Below, one piece after another: positions 26,857-36,223 of a stretch of 64,000 nt of DNA. A program made the position numbers and the translations under genes. Positions within the stretch are counted from its first letter, which is position 1, and the number at the start of each line of letters is the position of its first letter. The notes under the pieces are model-generated. The model saw only the letters and a program-made list of their open reading frames with translations. It searched no databases and was not told the DNA's origin. This stretch comes from Butyrivibrio proteoclasticus B316 (GTDB lineage Bacteria > Bacillota > Clostridia > Lachnospirales > Lachnospiraceae): NCBI RefSeq assembly GCF_000145035.1, contig NC_014387.1:526441-590440 (forward strand), in the 5' to 3' direction.

Positions 26857-27791
26857 TGGAGATGAAAAGATATAAAGTTCTTTTTGTGGGAATAGGTTCT
26901 ATAGCAAGAAGGCATATAAGGAATATGCTGGACATCGGAGAACAGATTGGAGCACAATTTGAAATTGATGCGTTTAGACGCGGTACCGATAAGGACTATG
27001 GAATCAGCGATGTTTATCAGGAAATATCGGATGTTCCGGATGATTATGATATAGTCTTTATAACAAATCCTACGGAGTTACATCTAGCCTCGATAGAACA
27101 GTTTAATAAAAAGGGCAAGAACTTTTTTATCGAAAAACCTGTTGTTTCTCTTGGCCAGATTAGTAATGCAAGGAAATTTGAACCGAAAATAGATTCGGTG
27201 TACTATGTGGCATGCCCACTAAGATATAATGCTGTCATTAATTACATAAAAGATAATATTGATTTGAATGACGTAATATCTGTTAGAAGTATATCTTCGA
27301 GTTATCTTCCGGACTGGAGACCTGGACAGGATTATAGAGATACATACAGTGCACACAGAGATTTAGGAGGAGGAGTCAGCATAGATTTAATACATGAATG
27401 GGATTATCTGTCATATCTTTTTGGGTTCCCTAATAGTGTAAAATCTATGATTGGAAGAGTTTCTGACTTGGAAATCGATAGTGATGATTACGCTATTTAT
27501 ATCGCACAGTATGATAAAATGGTAGCGGAATTGCACTTGGATTATTTTGGCAGGAATACAATCCGAGAGATACAGCTTTTTACAAGAGAAGATACTATTA
27601 TTGGAGACATAGTAGGGAATAGCATAAGATTTTTGAAAGAAGGAAGAGAGATTTCTTTTGATGAGAATCGCGATGACTATCAAAAGAGAGAACTTATGCA
27701 TTTTTTAGATATTATAGAAGGGAAGACGTCTTGTGATAGTGATTATTACCATGCACTTAAAGTGCTGGAATTAACACAAGGAAATATATAA
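26856..27791 (+). CDS. Gfo/Idh/MocA family oxidoreductase
   Basis: A 311-residue NAD(P)-dependent oxidoreductase. The loop is VGIGSIARRHIRNML and the catalytic EKPVVSL motif (about residue 93) is intact. LGGGVSIDLIHEWDYLSYLFG carries the conserved histidine. It lies between the degenerate homologue upstream (TAATG, 1-base overlap) and the CMP-sugar synthetase downstream (3 bases). A canonical plus degenerate pair suggests a heteromeric enzyme or duplication with drift. It may oxidise or epimerise the nonulosonate or its precursor. Confidence 0.8.
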   Translation: MEMKRYKVLFVGIGSIARRHIRNMLDIGEQIGAQFEIDAFRRGTDKDYGISDVYQEISDVPDDYDIVFITNPTELHLASIEQFNKKGKNFFIEKPVVSLGQISNARKFEPKIDSVYYVACPLRYNAVINYIKDNIDLNDVISVRSISSSYLPDWRPGQDYRDTYSAHRDLGGGVSIDLIHEWDYLSYLFGFPNSVKSMIGRVSDLEIDSDDYAIYIAQYDKMVAELHLDYFGRNTIREIQLFTREDTIIGDIVGNSIRFLKEGREISFDENRDDYQKRELMHFLDIIEGKTSCDSDYYHALKVLELTQGNI

Positions 27792-27794
27792 AGA

Positions 27795-28547
27795 ATGAAA
27801 ATATTATTTACTATTTGCGGAAGAGCTGGTTCAAAAGGAATAAAGAATAAAAATCTTCGTAAGTTTTGCGGATATTATTTGGCTCATTATTCATTATCTG
27901 CTATTGATTTGTATGTAAAACGACATCCAGAAATTGAGTATGATGTGGTTGTTAACTCTGATAGCCAGGAACTATTGGAACTTGTAAGCAATAACAAGTT
28001 TATGAAAGTGAATAAGATTGAACGAGATTCTTGCTTGGCAGGGGATACCATAGGCAAGATAGATGTAATTAATGATTGTCTTTCTAGAATGGAACAGCAG
28101 GCACGTACTCATTATGATGTAGTTGTAGACCTTGATATCACATCTCCGCTAAGAACTGTTGAAGATATAGAGAATGTAATAAATCTTCATGTTGAGAAAA
28201 AAGCAGATGTTACTACCACAGTTGCGCTAGCTAGACGTAATCCATATTTCAACCAAGTCAAGAGAACTGAACATGGGGTTAAAAAAGTTATTTCATCTGA
28301 TTTTACATCCAGACAGCAGGCTCCTGAAATTTATGATATGAATGCATCTATCTACGCGTACAACCCAGATTATTTGAGAACTGGAAAAGGCGTTTTGGAC
28401 GGATATTGCGAAGTGGTTGAGATGTACGATACGGGTATTCTGGATTTGGATCATGAGAATGATTTTGTGTTAATGGAAGTTATAGGGGAGTATTTGTTTG
28501 AGAATGTGAGCGGTTTTGCCGAAGTAAGGAAAAATATCCAATCTTGA
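27795..28547 (+). CDS. legF: CMP-nonulosonate (legionaminate) cytidylyltransferase
   Basis: A 250-residue enzyme of the CMP-N-acylneuraminate synthetase family (NeuA/LegF/PtmB), which activates the nonulosonic acid with CTP. Motifs are FTICGRAGSKGIKNKNLR (CTP loop), DLDITSPLRTVEDI (metal aspartates), RRNPYFNQV and SRQQAPEIYDMNASIYAY. It is the last gene of the legionaminate block, and its product would be the donor for the nonulosonate transferase. It ends 36 bases before an AsnB gene. Confidence 0.88.
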   Translation: MKILFTICGRAGSKGIKNKNLRKFCGYYLAHYSLSAIDLYVKRHPEIEYDVVVNSDSQELLELVSNNKFMKVNKIERDSCLAGDTIGKIDVINDCLSRMEQQARTHYDVVVDLDITSPLRTVEDIENVINLHVEKKADVTTTVALARRNPYFNQVKRTEHGVKKVISSDFTSRQQAPEIYDMNASIYAYNPDYLRTGKGVLDGYCEVVEMYDTGILDLDHENDFVLMEVIGEYLFENVSGFAEVRKNIQS

Positions 28548-28583
28548 ATGGATGACGGTCATAGATAAATAGGCTGGTGATAC

Positions 28584-30437
28584 ATGTGTGGAATAGCAGG
28601 CTTTTGCCACGGAAAAGATGATTCAATAGATAATATAAAGAATATGACAGATAGAATCAGGCACAGAGGGCCTGATTCATTTGGGTACTGGAAAACTGAA
28701 GATGATTCTGTAGTTCTTGGGCACAGAAGACTTGCTATATTGGATGTCTCGGAGGCTGGTTCGCAGCCGATGATTTCAGCTAGCGGTGATTATGTGATTG
28801 CGTTTAATGGTGAAATATATAATCATAAGCAGTTGACTGAAAAGATTAGGAATAAGAATATTCATTTTAGAAGTATTACAGATACTGAGATATTACTAGA
28901 AGCTTTTGAATATCTTGGGATTGATAAAACTCTAGAAGCTATTAAGGGAATGTTTGCTATAGCTCTTTATGACAGAAAGAATAAAGAGCTATTTCTAGTT
29001 AGGGATAGGGCTGGGGAAAAACCTTTATACTATGGTTTTATAAATGGAAGATTTACTTTCGCATCAGAATTATCATGTTTCACAGCGCTAGATGATTTTA
29101 AACGAGAAATAGATTATTCGGCCACTGAATTGTTTTTTAGAAGAGGATATATTCCTGCGCCATTCTCTATTTATAAAGGAATTAAGAAACTTGAACCAGG
29201 ACATTATCTGAAAATAAAAGAGCCGTATGATACGGTGGAGGATATTACATATTGGTCTTCATATGATAAATATGTGGAGTGTCAAAAAAACAAGTTTAAT
29301 GGAAGCATGGATGAAGCGGCAGAAATAATTGAGTCATTGCTCAAAGATTCTATAAGCGGACAAATGATTTCTGATGTACCACTAGGAGCGTTTTTATCTG
29401 CAGGGATAGATAGCACTACGATTATTTCTTTGATGCAACAAGTTTCTTCACAGCCAATTAGATCATTTACTATAGGAGTTGACTCTCCAGAGTATAATGA
29501 GGCGCCTATAGCTGCTCAGACTGCCAAGATTTTGGGTACAAAACACACTGAAAAATATGTTTCCGTTGAAGAACTTAAATCAGTTATTCCTAGTTTAAGT
29601 AAAATATATACAGAACCTTTTGCAGATTCATCACAAATACCGACGAGTATTATCAGTCAGATAGCAAAACAAGATGTTACCGTTGTTCTAAGTGGCGACG
29701 GCGGAGATGAGCTATTCTGCGGCTATCCTAGGTATAATGGTTGGGTTACGGATTCTTGGAGCAAACAAAAGAAATTGCCTTTTGGTATACAGCATGCTAG
29801 GGCGCGAGCAATGATGTTGGCGGGAAAGAGTAAAAATGATCCATATGTTAAGAGACTTATGGCAAGCTCTTTGCCTGAATTATATGCGGCTGTTTCTGTT
29901 TCCGATACTAGTTTTTTAAAGAATCCTGATAATTACCAAGACTATTTTGATCTATTTCCTAGCGATGATATACTTTCTGATCAAGACAGATTGATGGCAA
30001 TGGATTTCAAGATGTATTTACCGGACGATATTTTAGCTAAGGTAGATAGAGCATCAATGATTCATTCGTTGGAAACAAGAGTGCCTTTTTTGGATAGAGA
30101 TGTAATAGAATTTGCTTGGAGACTACCTTTAGAGTATAAGTTTCATAATGGCGTTACCAAAAGAGTTCTTAGGAAAATTGTTTACACATATGTACCAAAG
30201 GAACTATTAGAGCGCCCTAAAACTGGCTTCTCGATTCCACTGGACAAGTGGATGAGAGATGGCGAGTTGCGGGAATGGGCTGAGGCACTGATGAGTCCAG
30301 CATCTATAGAGAGCGCTTCGGTTCTTGATACTAATAGTATATTGAAAATGTGGCGTGATTATATAGATGGTGGTAAGTGGAATGAAAGTATTTGGTATGT
30401 ACTTGTATATTTGGATTGGCTTCATAGAATCAATTGA
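28584..30437 (+). CDS. asnB: Asparagine synthase-like glutamine amidotransferase (copy 2)
   Basis: A 617-residue class II amidotransferase with Cys2 (MCGIAG), RHRGPDSFG and FNGEIYNH in the glutaminase domain. The pyrophosphate loop reads LSAGIDSTT instead of the commoner SGGxDS, and SGDGGDELFCGYPRY is the second ATP-domain block. Both active sites look competent. It follows the CMP-sugar synthetase by 36 bases, so a carboxylate of the nonulosonate or of a uronate could be its target. It is more like other sugar-locus AsnB proteins than like a dedicated asparagine synthetase, but the distinction is inference from context. Confidence 0.85.
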   Translation: MCGIAGFCHGKDDSIDNIKNMTDRIRHRGPDSFGYWKTEDDSVVLGHRRLAILDVSEAGSQPMISASGDYVIAFNGEIYNHKQLTEKIRNKNIHFRSITDTEILLEAFEYLGIDKTLEAIKGMFAIALYDRKNKELFLVRDRAGEKPLYYGFINGRFTFASELSCFTALDDFKREIDYSATELFFRRGYIPAPFSIYKGIKKLEPGHYLKIKEPYDTVEDITYWSSYDKYVECQKNKFNGSMDEAAEIIESLLKDSISGQMISDVPLGAFLSAGIDSTTIISLMQQVSSQPIRSFTIGVDSPEYNEAPIAAQTAKILGTKHTEKYVSVEELKSVIPSLSKIYTEPFADSSQIPTSIISQIAKQDVTVVLSGDGGDELFCGYPRYNGWVTDSWSKQKKLPFGIQHARARAMMLAGKSKNDPYVKRLMASSLPELYAAVSVSDTSFLKNPDNYQDYFDLFPSDDILSDQDRLMAMDFKMYLPDDILAKVDRASMIHSLETRVPFLDRDVIEFAWRLPLEYKFHNGVTKRVLRKIVYTYVPKELLERPKTGFSIPLDKWMRDGELREWAEALMSPASIESASVLDTNSILKMWRDYIDGGKWNESIWYVLVYLDWLHRIN

Positions 30438-30452
30438 TTGGGGATGTTTTTG

Positions 30453-32072
30453 ATGATAGATAGGTTATTTGCACATGATAATAAAATAGATATTTCACAA
30501 CAACAGAAGATAGGTGTTTTTGTTGTTTTTGTGCAGGTTCTATTAGTTTTAGTTTGGGTATCTAGGCAAGGTAGCTTATACTGGGATACTTTTTATAGTT
30601 TTGAGAAAACTCACTATATTACTGATACAGAATATGGAAATCATTATATTAACGATGACAAAGAGTATAGTATCAATCAGTGGCTTGGCGCAGGTTATGT
30701 TCAGTACACTCTGTTCGTAGATAGAAGAGAGTCGGTTTTTTTTGTTAAGTTGCCATTCTTAGCAAAAACATTTCTTAAAGATCCATATTTTGTACTTTTA
30801 AATGCTTTAGAAGCAGTCTTTTCGCCAAGACAAGTTTCAAAATGGCCGGGAGTGTGGCTTAATATAGGCTCATTTCTTGTATCACAATTTGTACTATGGA
30901 ATGCTGTAAAGAAGATATTCAGAGATGATAATAAAGCGTTATTAGCTATAGTAATGTATGGATTTAGTGGGATGGCAGTATCTATGGCTACATATGTAAG
31001 ATTCTATAGCTTTTCTACTATGCTCTTAATGCTGTTCGTAGGCTTTCATGTAATTATGTGGGATTTACAAACAGAAGACTGGTTCAAACGATTGTTGTTT
31101 GAGGCAATGGCACTATTGAGCGCGTATTTGTCCGTGAGATCTACGCAGCTTACTTTATTTTTTTACTCAATATTTATAATCATTTATGGTATAGCTTTAT
31201 TATCCCATAGACATATTACAAAATTTATTTTGTATTTTTTTCCAATGTTGTGTGGTGGGGGGATATATATATACAAGAATTCATATTATTTAGACATGTT
31301 GTTTGATCCATCAGAAACAATAGATGTTGCTATTGGGCCCGCAATATGGATGTTAGATAGTTACTTGTCATTGAATCCCATAGCTTTTATTAATCGATTA
31401 GCACATACATTTTTGTATATGGGTAAGTATGGATTTGGCTTTTGGCCAGTTTTCCTTTTATTTGTTATCATTTTTGTGTATACAATGATTAAAACCAAAG
31501 GAAAACTTCTTTCTGGAACGATGGAGAAAGTTATTTTAAGTTCATTTGCTCTATTTATGGTCGTTGCTACATGTTTCAATTTCTATGTGCAGACAAGGTA
31601 CACCTCCTACATATACCCTATTCTTGCGCTGATTAGTGCTAGTACTTTGGTAGCATTTATTAACATTACTAATAAATCAGTATATTCTAAGATTATAGTT
31701 GGATTTATCATTGCGTCTATCGTTTATTCTTCAGTTAGTGGACTGAGAGTGGATTTTGTTTTTTCTCAGGACAAGGAACCATTACAGCATGTTAGGGAGT
31801 CTGGAATAGAAGATGTCGTAGCTATTCAACAGGATATTCATAATCTGGATGCAGAGATAATATATGAGGCAGCCTATAATTTGTCTGCAGACGCTCGTAT
31901 TATGCCACTGATGTATACGGATATAGATGAAATTTGCCCAAGCCTTCCAGATGCTATTTTGCTAGTTAATAGATTGGACTTTGACCAAACCAAAGAGTTT
32001 GAACGAAATGGATATGAGATAGAATGGCAGGAAGAGACATACTGCTATAGATATTGTTATATGAAACGATGA
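30453..32072 (+). CDS. Polytopic membrane protein, GT-C-like
   Basis: About 539 residues with roughly ten to twelve hydrophobic helices and a hydrophilic C-terminal tail of about 100 residues. Between helices 1 and 2 is a long extracellular loop (GSLYWDTFYSFEKTHYITD), the place where GT-C transferases have their acidic catalytic residues. I see no named family motif, so this is a guess from topology and context. ATG 30453 is preferred because GGGG lies nine bases upstream; ATG 30444 and TTG 30438 are in frame. It sits between two AsnB genes, with 13 bases to the next. Confidence 0.65.
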   Translation: MIDRLFAHDNKIDISQQQKIGVFVVFVQVLLVLVWVSRQGSLYWDTFYSFEKTHYITDTEYGNHYINDDKEYSINQWLGAGYVQYTLFVDRRESVFFVKLPFLAKTFLKDPYFVLLNALEAVFSPRQVSKWPGVWLNIGSFLVSQFVLWNAVKKIFRDDNKALLAIVMYGFSGMAVSMATYVRFYSFSTMLLMLFVGFHVIMWDLQTEDWFKRLLFEAMALLSAYLSVRSTQLTLFFYSIFIIIYGIALLSHRHITKFILYFFPMLCGGGIYIYKNSYYLDMLFDPSETIDVAIGPAIWMLDSYLSLNPIAFINRLAHTFLYMGKYGFGFWPVFLLFVIIFVYTMIKTKGKLLSGTMEKVILSSFALFMVVATCFNFYVQTRYTSYIYPILALISASTLVAFINITNKSVYSKIIVGFIIASIVYSSVSGLRVDFVFSQDKEPLQHVRESGIEDVVAIQQDIHNLDAEIIYEAAYNLSADARIMPLMYTDIDEICPSLPDAILLVNRLDFDQTKEFERNGYEIEWQEETYCYRYCYMKR

Positions 32073-32085
32073 AAGAGAGTTAGAT

Positions 32086-33987
32086 ATGTGTGGCATATCA
32101 GGAATTGTTATAAAAGAGCGTGCTAGACAATATAAGAATGAATTATACAATATGCGCGAGTCTATTCGCTATAGAGGGCCGGATGAAGAAGGTGAGTATT
32201 ATTTTGATAATTGTGCACTTGGCCATGTGAGATTAAGCATAATTGATATAAAAAATGGTCAGCAGCCAATGTTAAATAATAGGAATAAAACGGCTGTTGT
32301 TTTTAATGGAGAGATATACGGATATAGAGATATCATAATTAAAGAGGATCTTACTAATAGAGTTTCCACTAGTTGTGATACAGAAGTATTGTTGGCTCTA
32401 TATGAAAAATATGGAACTGATATGATGAAGAAAGTCCCTGGAATGTTTGCATTTGCAATTTGGGATGATCTTAATCAGCGTTTGTTCTGCGCAAGAGATA
32501 GATTTGGCGAGAAGCCATTTTATTATGCATTCGGAAGAAATGGAGAATTCATATTTGCATCTGAGATAAAGGCAATACTGGCAACAGGACTGGTGGAACC
32601 GGTATTGGACAAGAACGTTCTAGGATCATATTTAAAACGTTCGTACGTGTATCCTACGAAGACGATATATAAAAATGTATTTGCTTTACCACCTGCTCAT
32701 CAATTGATATTTGATTTGGAGGGTGAGGCTAATATATCAAGGTATTGGGATTTACCTCAAACGAACAAGTTAATAACAGAGGAAGAGGCAGTTGAAGAAT
32801 TTACAAGGCTTTTTCATAAGGCAGTAAGGAATCAGCTTGTTGCAGATGTTCCTCTAGGAGCTTTTTTAAGCGGCGGACTTGATAGCGGCACAGTGGTTTC
32901 TGTAGCATCGGAATATAAGCCTAATCTTACAACGATTTCTTTTGCATTTGAAAATGGTGTGGATGAATCCAAATATGCGGAGGGAATGGCCAAGAAATAT
33001 GGTACTAACCACATCACTTTACATAGTGGGGACTATAATATAGCAGATTTGCTCAATAAGATGAATGTTTTATTTGATGAACCCTTAGCTGATCCTGCTA
33101 CTGTTCCAGCGTACTTGATATCCAAGGCTGCAAGAGATAATGTCAAGGTAGTGCTAACTGGGGATGCAGGTGATGAACTGCTAGGTGGATACAGTTATGC
33201 ATATAGGACTATGGCGTATGCTCTTAAATATCAGCAGAGTGCTATACCTTTGGGATTGAGAGAATTCTTATTACATGTGATAGAACACTTTGACTATAGG
33301 AGTATGAAAGCTCTAGAGAAAAAAGGAAGATATGACTCACTTACCGATATAAGAAGGCGTGATAATTTTTTGAAGCACAATGCAGCTAAAAATGCCAAGC
33401 TGGATCTCTCTGATATTATAGATTTTTACCGCAATAGTAATAGGATAATGGATGAAGACATGCTTGGCAAACTTGGAATACTACCATTTGATGAAAGCTA
33501 TTTTATTAGTGATCAGTATCTGCCAGGAAATCAATTGGATAATTTATTGAGATACGATATAGTTGGGTATTTGCCAGGAAATGGATTCCTCAAGACAGAT
33601 AGGACAACTATGGCAGTTTCTCTTGAGAGTAGAACACCTTTTTGTGACTATGAACTTGCTGATTTTTGTATCTCGTTGCCATTCGAATATAAGGTAAAAG
33701 GGAATATAGATAAATATATTCTCCGGAAAGCTTTTTCTGATAAGTGGACAGATGAAATTAAGCATAACGTCAAAAATGGTTTTTCACCTCCAATGGGGGA
33801 GTGGCTTAAGGATAGAGAAATAGTCGCTATGACTGGAGATTTACTGAGAAATCCAAATGGTAAAGTGTTCTCAGTTATAGATTATAATGGTGCTCAACAA
33901 GTATTAGATGGTGCAGAAGGTTGGCCAAAGTGGGAACTATTGATATTGGCTTTATGGATAGAAACGCATAAATGCTATGTGGAATAA
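32086..33987 (+). CDS. asnB: Asparagine synthase-like glutamine amidotransferase (copy 3)
   Basis: A 633-residue class II amidotransferase with Cys2 (MCGISG), RYRGPDEEG, FNGEIYGY and, in the synthetase domain, LSGGLDSGT and LTGDAGDELLGGYSYAY. All catalytic motifs are kept. It is the third such enzyme in the window; the three diverge strongly from one another outside the motifs, so they are not recent copies. The last 16 bases overlap the DHHW gene. Glycan amidation is the likely role. Confidence 0.85.
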   Translation: MCGISGIVIKERARQYKNELYNMRESIRYRGPDEEGEYYFDNCALGHVRLSIIDIKNGQQPMLNNRNKTAVVFNGEIYGYRDIIIKEDLTNRVSTSCDTEVLLALYEKYGTDMMKKVPGMFAFAIWDDLNQRLFCARDRFGEKPFYYAFGRNGEFIFASEIKAILATGLVEPVLDKNVLGSYLKRSYVYPTKTIYKNVFALPPAHQLIFDLEGEANISRYWDLPQTNKLITEEEAVEEFTRLFHKAVRNQLVADVPLGAFLSGGLDSGTVVSVASEYKPNLTTISFAFENGVDESKYAEGMAKKYGTNHITLHSGDYNIADLLNKMNVLFDEPLADPATVPAYLISKAARDNVKVVLTGDAGDELLGGYSYAYRTMAYALKYQQSAIPLGLREFLLHVIEHFDYRSMKALEKKGRYDSLTDIRRRDNFLKHNAAKNAKLDLSDIIDFYRNSNRIMDEDMLGKLGILPFDESYFISDQYLPGNQLDNLLRYDIVGYLPGNGFLKTDRTTMAVSLESRTPFCDYELADFCISLPFEYKVKGNIDKYILRKAFSDKWTDEIKHNVKNGFSPPMGEWLKDREIVAMTGDLLRNPNGKVFSVIDYNGAQQVLDGAEGWPKWELLILALWIETHKCYVE

Positions 33988-35171
33988 GAAAAGGATTTTT
34001 TGGAACAGTGATAAATAGGAAACATTCTAATTATCTGTACATAGTTGTGCTTGGTTTAGCTATATTTGGACTAGGTGTTCCGAGTTTTGGGAAATTACTA
34101 AATTATTATATTAACGATGTAGTCAGTTACAATGAGTGGACTCCTGAACTGGGTAATGAGTTTGAAACTAATATAGCCAGCACTTTTTATAAGAAGATGT
34201 GGTTTGTTAATATCAATGGTGCCATTAGAAATGTATTGAACCAGCCAGAAATGAATGGAGTTATAAAGCTCAATAATGGCTACTTATTATCACCTATGGA
34301 TAAGTGTTCAGATGAAAAGATAAATGAGTGTGTTGATAATACAGCAACATTTAATGAGTATCTTCAAGAAAAAGGTATACAACTTGTTTATGCAGCAACG
34401 CCGTATACGTGTAGTAAATATGATGATGAGTTGCCAAAGGGAATAGAGGATTATGGTAATTCTAATGTAGATAGATTGGTATCAGGTATGCGAGAGGCAG
34501 GGATAGATACTATCGATTTCAGAGAAGAGATGCATGATGATGACATTGATCAGTATGATATGATGTATAGGACAGATCATCATTGGACTACAGAGGCAGG
34601 ATTCTATGCCTATGGTGTATTAGAGGATTATATTCAGGATAAGACTGGCTGTGATGTTGATAGCAGAATATCAGATATCAGCAATTATACGGTTACAAGG
34701 TACAATAAATGGCATTTGGGATCTAATGGCCAGAGGACTGGAATATATTATGCAGGAATTGATGATTTCGATCTTATTTTGCCAGATTTTAATACAAGAC
34801 TACAGGATGCAAATGGTAATGTAGGTACTATGCAGGAAATGATGATCAATACAGATCCGCTGAAGGTTAAAGACTACACATCCAGATATACTTATGATTT
34901 TGTATTAGGAAAAACATTAGGACAATATGTGAACCTTGAAGCCAAGAATGATGTTAAGCTGCTTGTAATTACAGATTCTTTTGGAAAAGCAGTTAATCAG
35001 TATCTTTCTTTGGGATTCAAGGAAGTATATTTTGTTGATAATGTTAATGTGTCCAGCATTACGCCTGAATTAATTGAATCTTATAAGCCTAGCGTTGTCA
35101 TTATGTTATATTATTCGGGCGCAATTAGTGATGATAGTGTTTCATATCTTTTTTCAGGCTTTGATAATTGA
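33972..35171 (+). CDS. DHHW family (AlgX/DltD-like) extracytoplasmic protein
   Basis: A 399-residue protein with one N-terminal membrane segment (about residues 20-40, YLYIVVLGLAIFGLGVPSF), so the rest should be outside the cell. The family signature RTDHHWTTEAGFYAYG (about 196-211) and a late VITDSFGKAV block (about 333-342, the nucleophile serine of the SGNH-like site) place it with AlgX/AlgJ/DHHW esterase-like proteins that O-acetylate exported polysaccharides. It pairs with the acyltransferase-3 gene that follows. The ATG overlaps asnB by 16 bases; a GTG at 34008 with AAAAGGA upstream is an alternative start. Confidence 0.82.
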   Translation: MLCGIRKGFFGTVINRKHSNYLYIVVLGLAIFGLGVPSFGKLLNYYINDVVSYNEWTPELGNEFETNIASTFYKKMWFVNINGAIRNVLNQPEMNGVIKLNNGYLLSPMDKCSDEKINECVDNTATFNEYLQEKGIQLVYAATPYTCSKYDDELPKGIEDYGNSNVDRLVSGMREAGIDTIDFREEMHDDDIDQYDMMYRTDHHWTTEAGFYAYGVLEDYIQDKTGCDVDSRISDISNYTVTRYNKWHLGSNGQRTGIYYAGIDDFDLILPDFNTRLQDANGNVGTMQEMMINTDPLKVKDYTSRYTYDFVLGKTLGQYVNLEAKNDVKLLVITDSFGKAVNQYLSLGFKEVYFVDNVNVSSITPELIESYKPSVVIMLYYSGAISDDSVSYLFSGFDN

Positions 35172-35192
35172 AATGCTAAGATTGGAGAAGTG

Positions 35193-36206
35193 ATGGGAGA
35201 TGGGTCTATGATGAAAAGAAATTCATTCATAGATTGTTTGCGCGGATTTGCAATAATACTAGTTGTTGTAGGGCATGCGATACAGTTTGCAACGGATAAT
35301 TATGATGAAATTTGGATTTATAAAGCGATTTATTCTTTCCATATGCCATTATTTATGTTTATTAGTGGAATAACAATAAGCAATAAGCAAAATGAGTGGG
35401 GAAAATGGATTGTCAGAAAGGCCAAGGCATTGATAATTCCATTTGTAGTGTGGCTTATTATTCCTTGGGTATTCAAGCGTAATTGGAGTGGCTTTTTGCA
35501 CTATTTGTTGGAAGTTTTTTGGGATCCAACAATTACATATTGGTTTTTGATCAGCTTGTTTTTTAACCACGCAGTTTATGCTTTATCTCGTAGCTTTTTC
35601 AAGGTTAAAAGTGATGTAATTACTTTAAAAATAGTAATGATTGATATGGCTATTGTTGCATTGGCGAGTGTCCTAAATTTGATACATTTACCATTGGGGA
35701 TAGCTAATATATCATATTACTATTTCTTCTACATAATTGGATATTATGTAAATCAGTTCCAAATCGTTTCAAAGGTTAATAAAATAACATACAAGATAAT
35801 TGTGCTTGTTTTTTCGGGCGGAATATGGTTGCTATTATTATCAATGTGGAAAAGAGGTGGTTGCGTAAATGTGATGGCAGATAATAGTAATACTCAAATT
35901 TTGTCATCTGTTATGACAATGATAGCTGGGAGAGGAGTTTCATATTTGAATGCGTTATTTGGAATAATGATGTTAGTATCAATGACAGATATATTAATGC
36001 ATTTTATTCCTACAAAATATACGGAGTATGTTGGACGTAATACAATGGAGATATATTTGCTTCATTTTTATTTTATTAATATGATTAACATTGGTGTATT
36101 TGCAGTGGAGATTGTACTTGGAGTAGTAACAGGCATACTTATTCCGTTATGTATATCTAGAATAGTGAGAAATGATGAATTTGGAAGACTATTATTTGGA
36201 AGGTAA
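35193..36206 (+). CDS. Acyltransferase 3 family membrane protein (copy 2)
   Basis: About 337 residues, ten or so membrane helices. The family start SFIDCLRGFAIILVVVGHAI carries the conserved arginine and histidine. ISYYYFFYIIGYYV and YVGRNTMEIYLLHFYFI are typical internal and final helices. It should pass an acyl group from a cytosolic donor to the outside, with the adjacent DHHW protein completing transfer to the sugar. Start ATG 35193 has GGAGAAG five bases upstream; ATG 35211 just before the conserved KRNSFIDCLRG is also possible. Confidence 0.82.
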   Translation: MGDGSMMKRNSFIDCLRGFAIILVVVGHAIQFATDNYDEIWIYKAIYSFHMPLFMFISGITISNKQNEWGKWIVRKAKALIIPFVVWLIIPWVFKRNWSGFLHYLLEVFWDPTITYWFLISLFFNHAVYALSRSFFKVKSDVITLKIVMIDMAIVALASVLNLIHLPLGIANISYYYFFYIIGYYVNQFQIVSKVNKITYKIIVLVFSGGIWLLLLSMWKRGGCVNVMADNSNTQILSSVMTMIAGRGVSYLNALFGIMMLVSMTDILMHFIPTKYTEYVGRNTMEIYLLHFYFINMINIGVFAVEIVLGVVTGILIPLCISRIVRNDEFGRLLFGR

Positions 36207-36223
36207 TTGGAGAGGAAAAGTGC

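Noticed and set aside
28584..33987. asnB copies 2 and 3 as a recent tandem duplication
   Set aside because: They differ widely outside catalytic motifs and are separated by an unrelated membrane gene.
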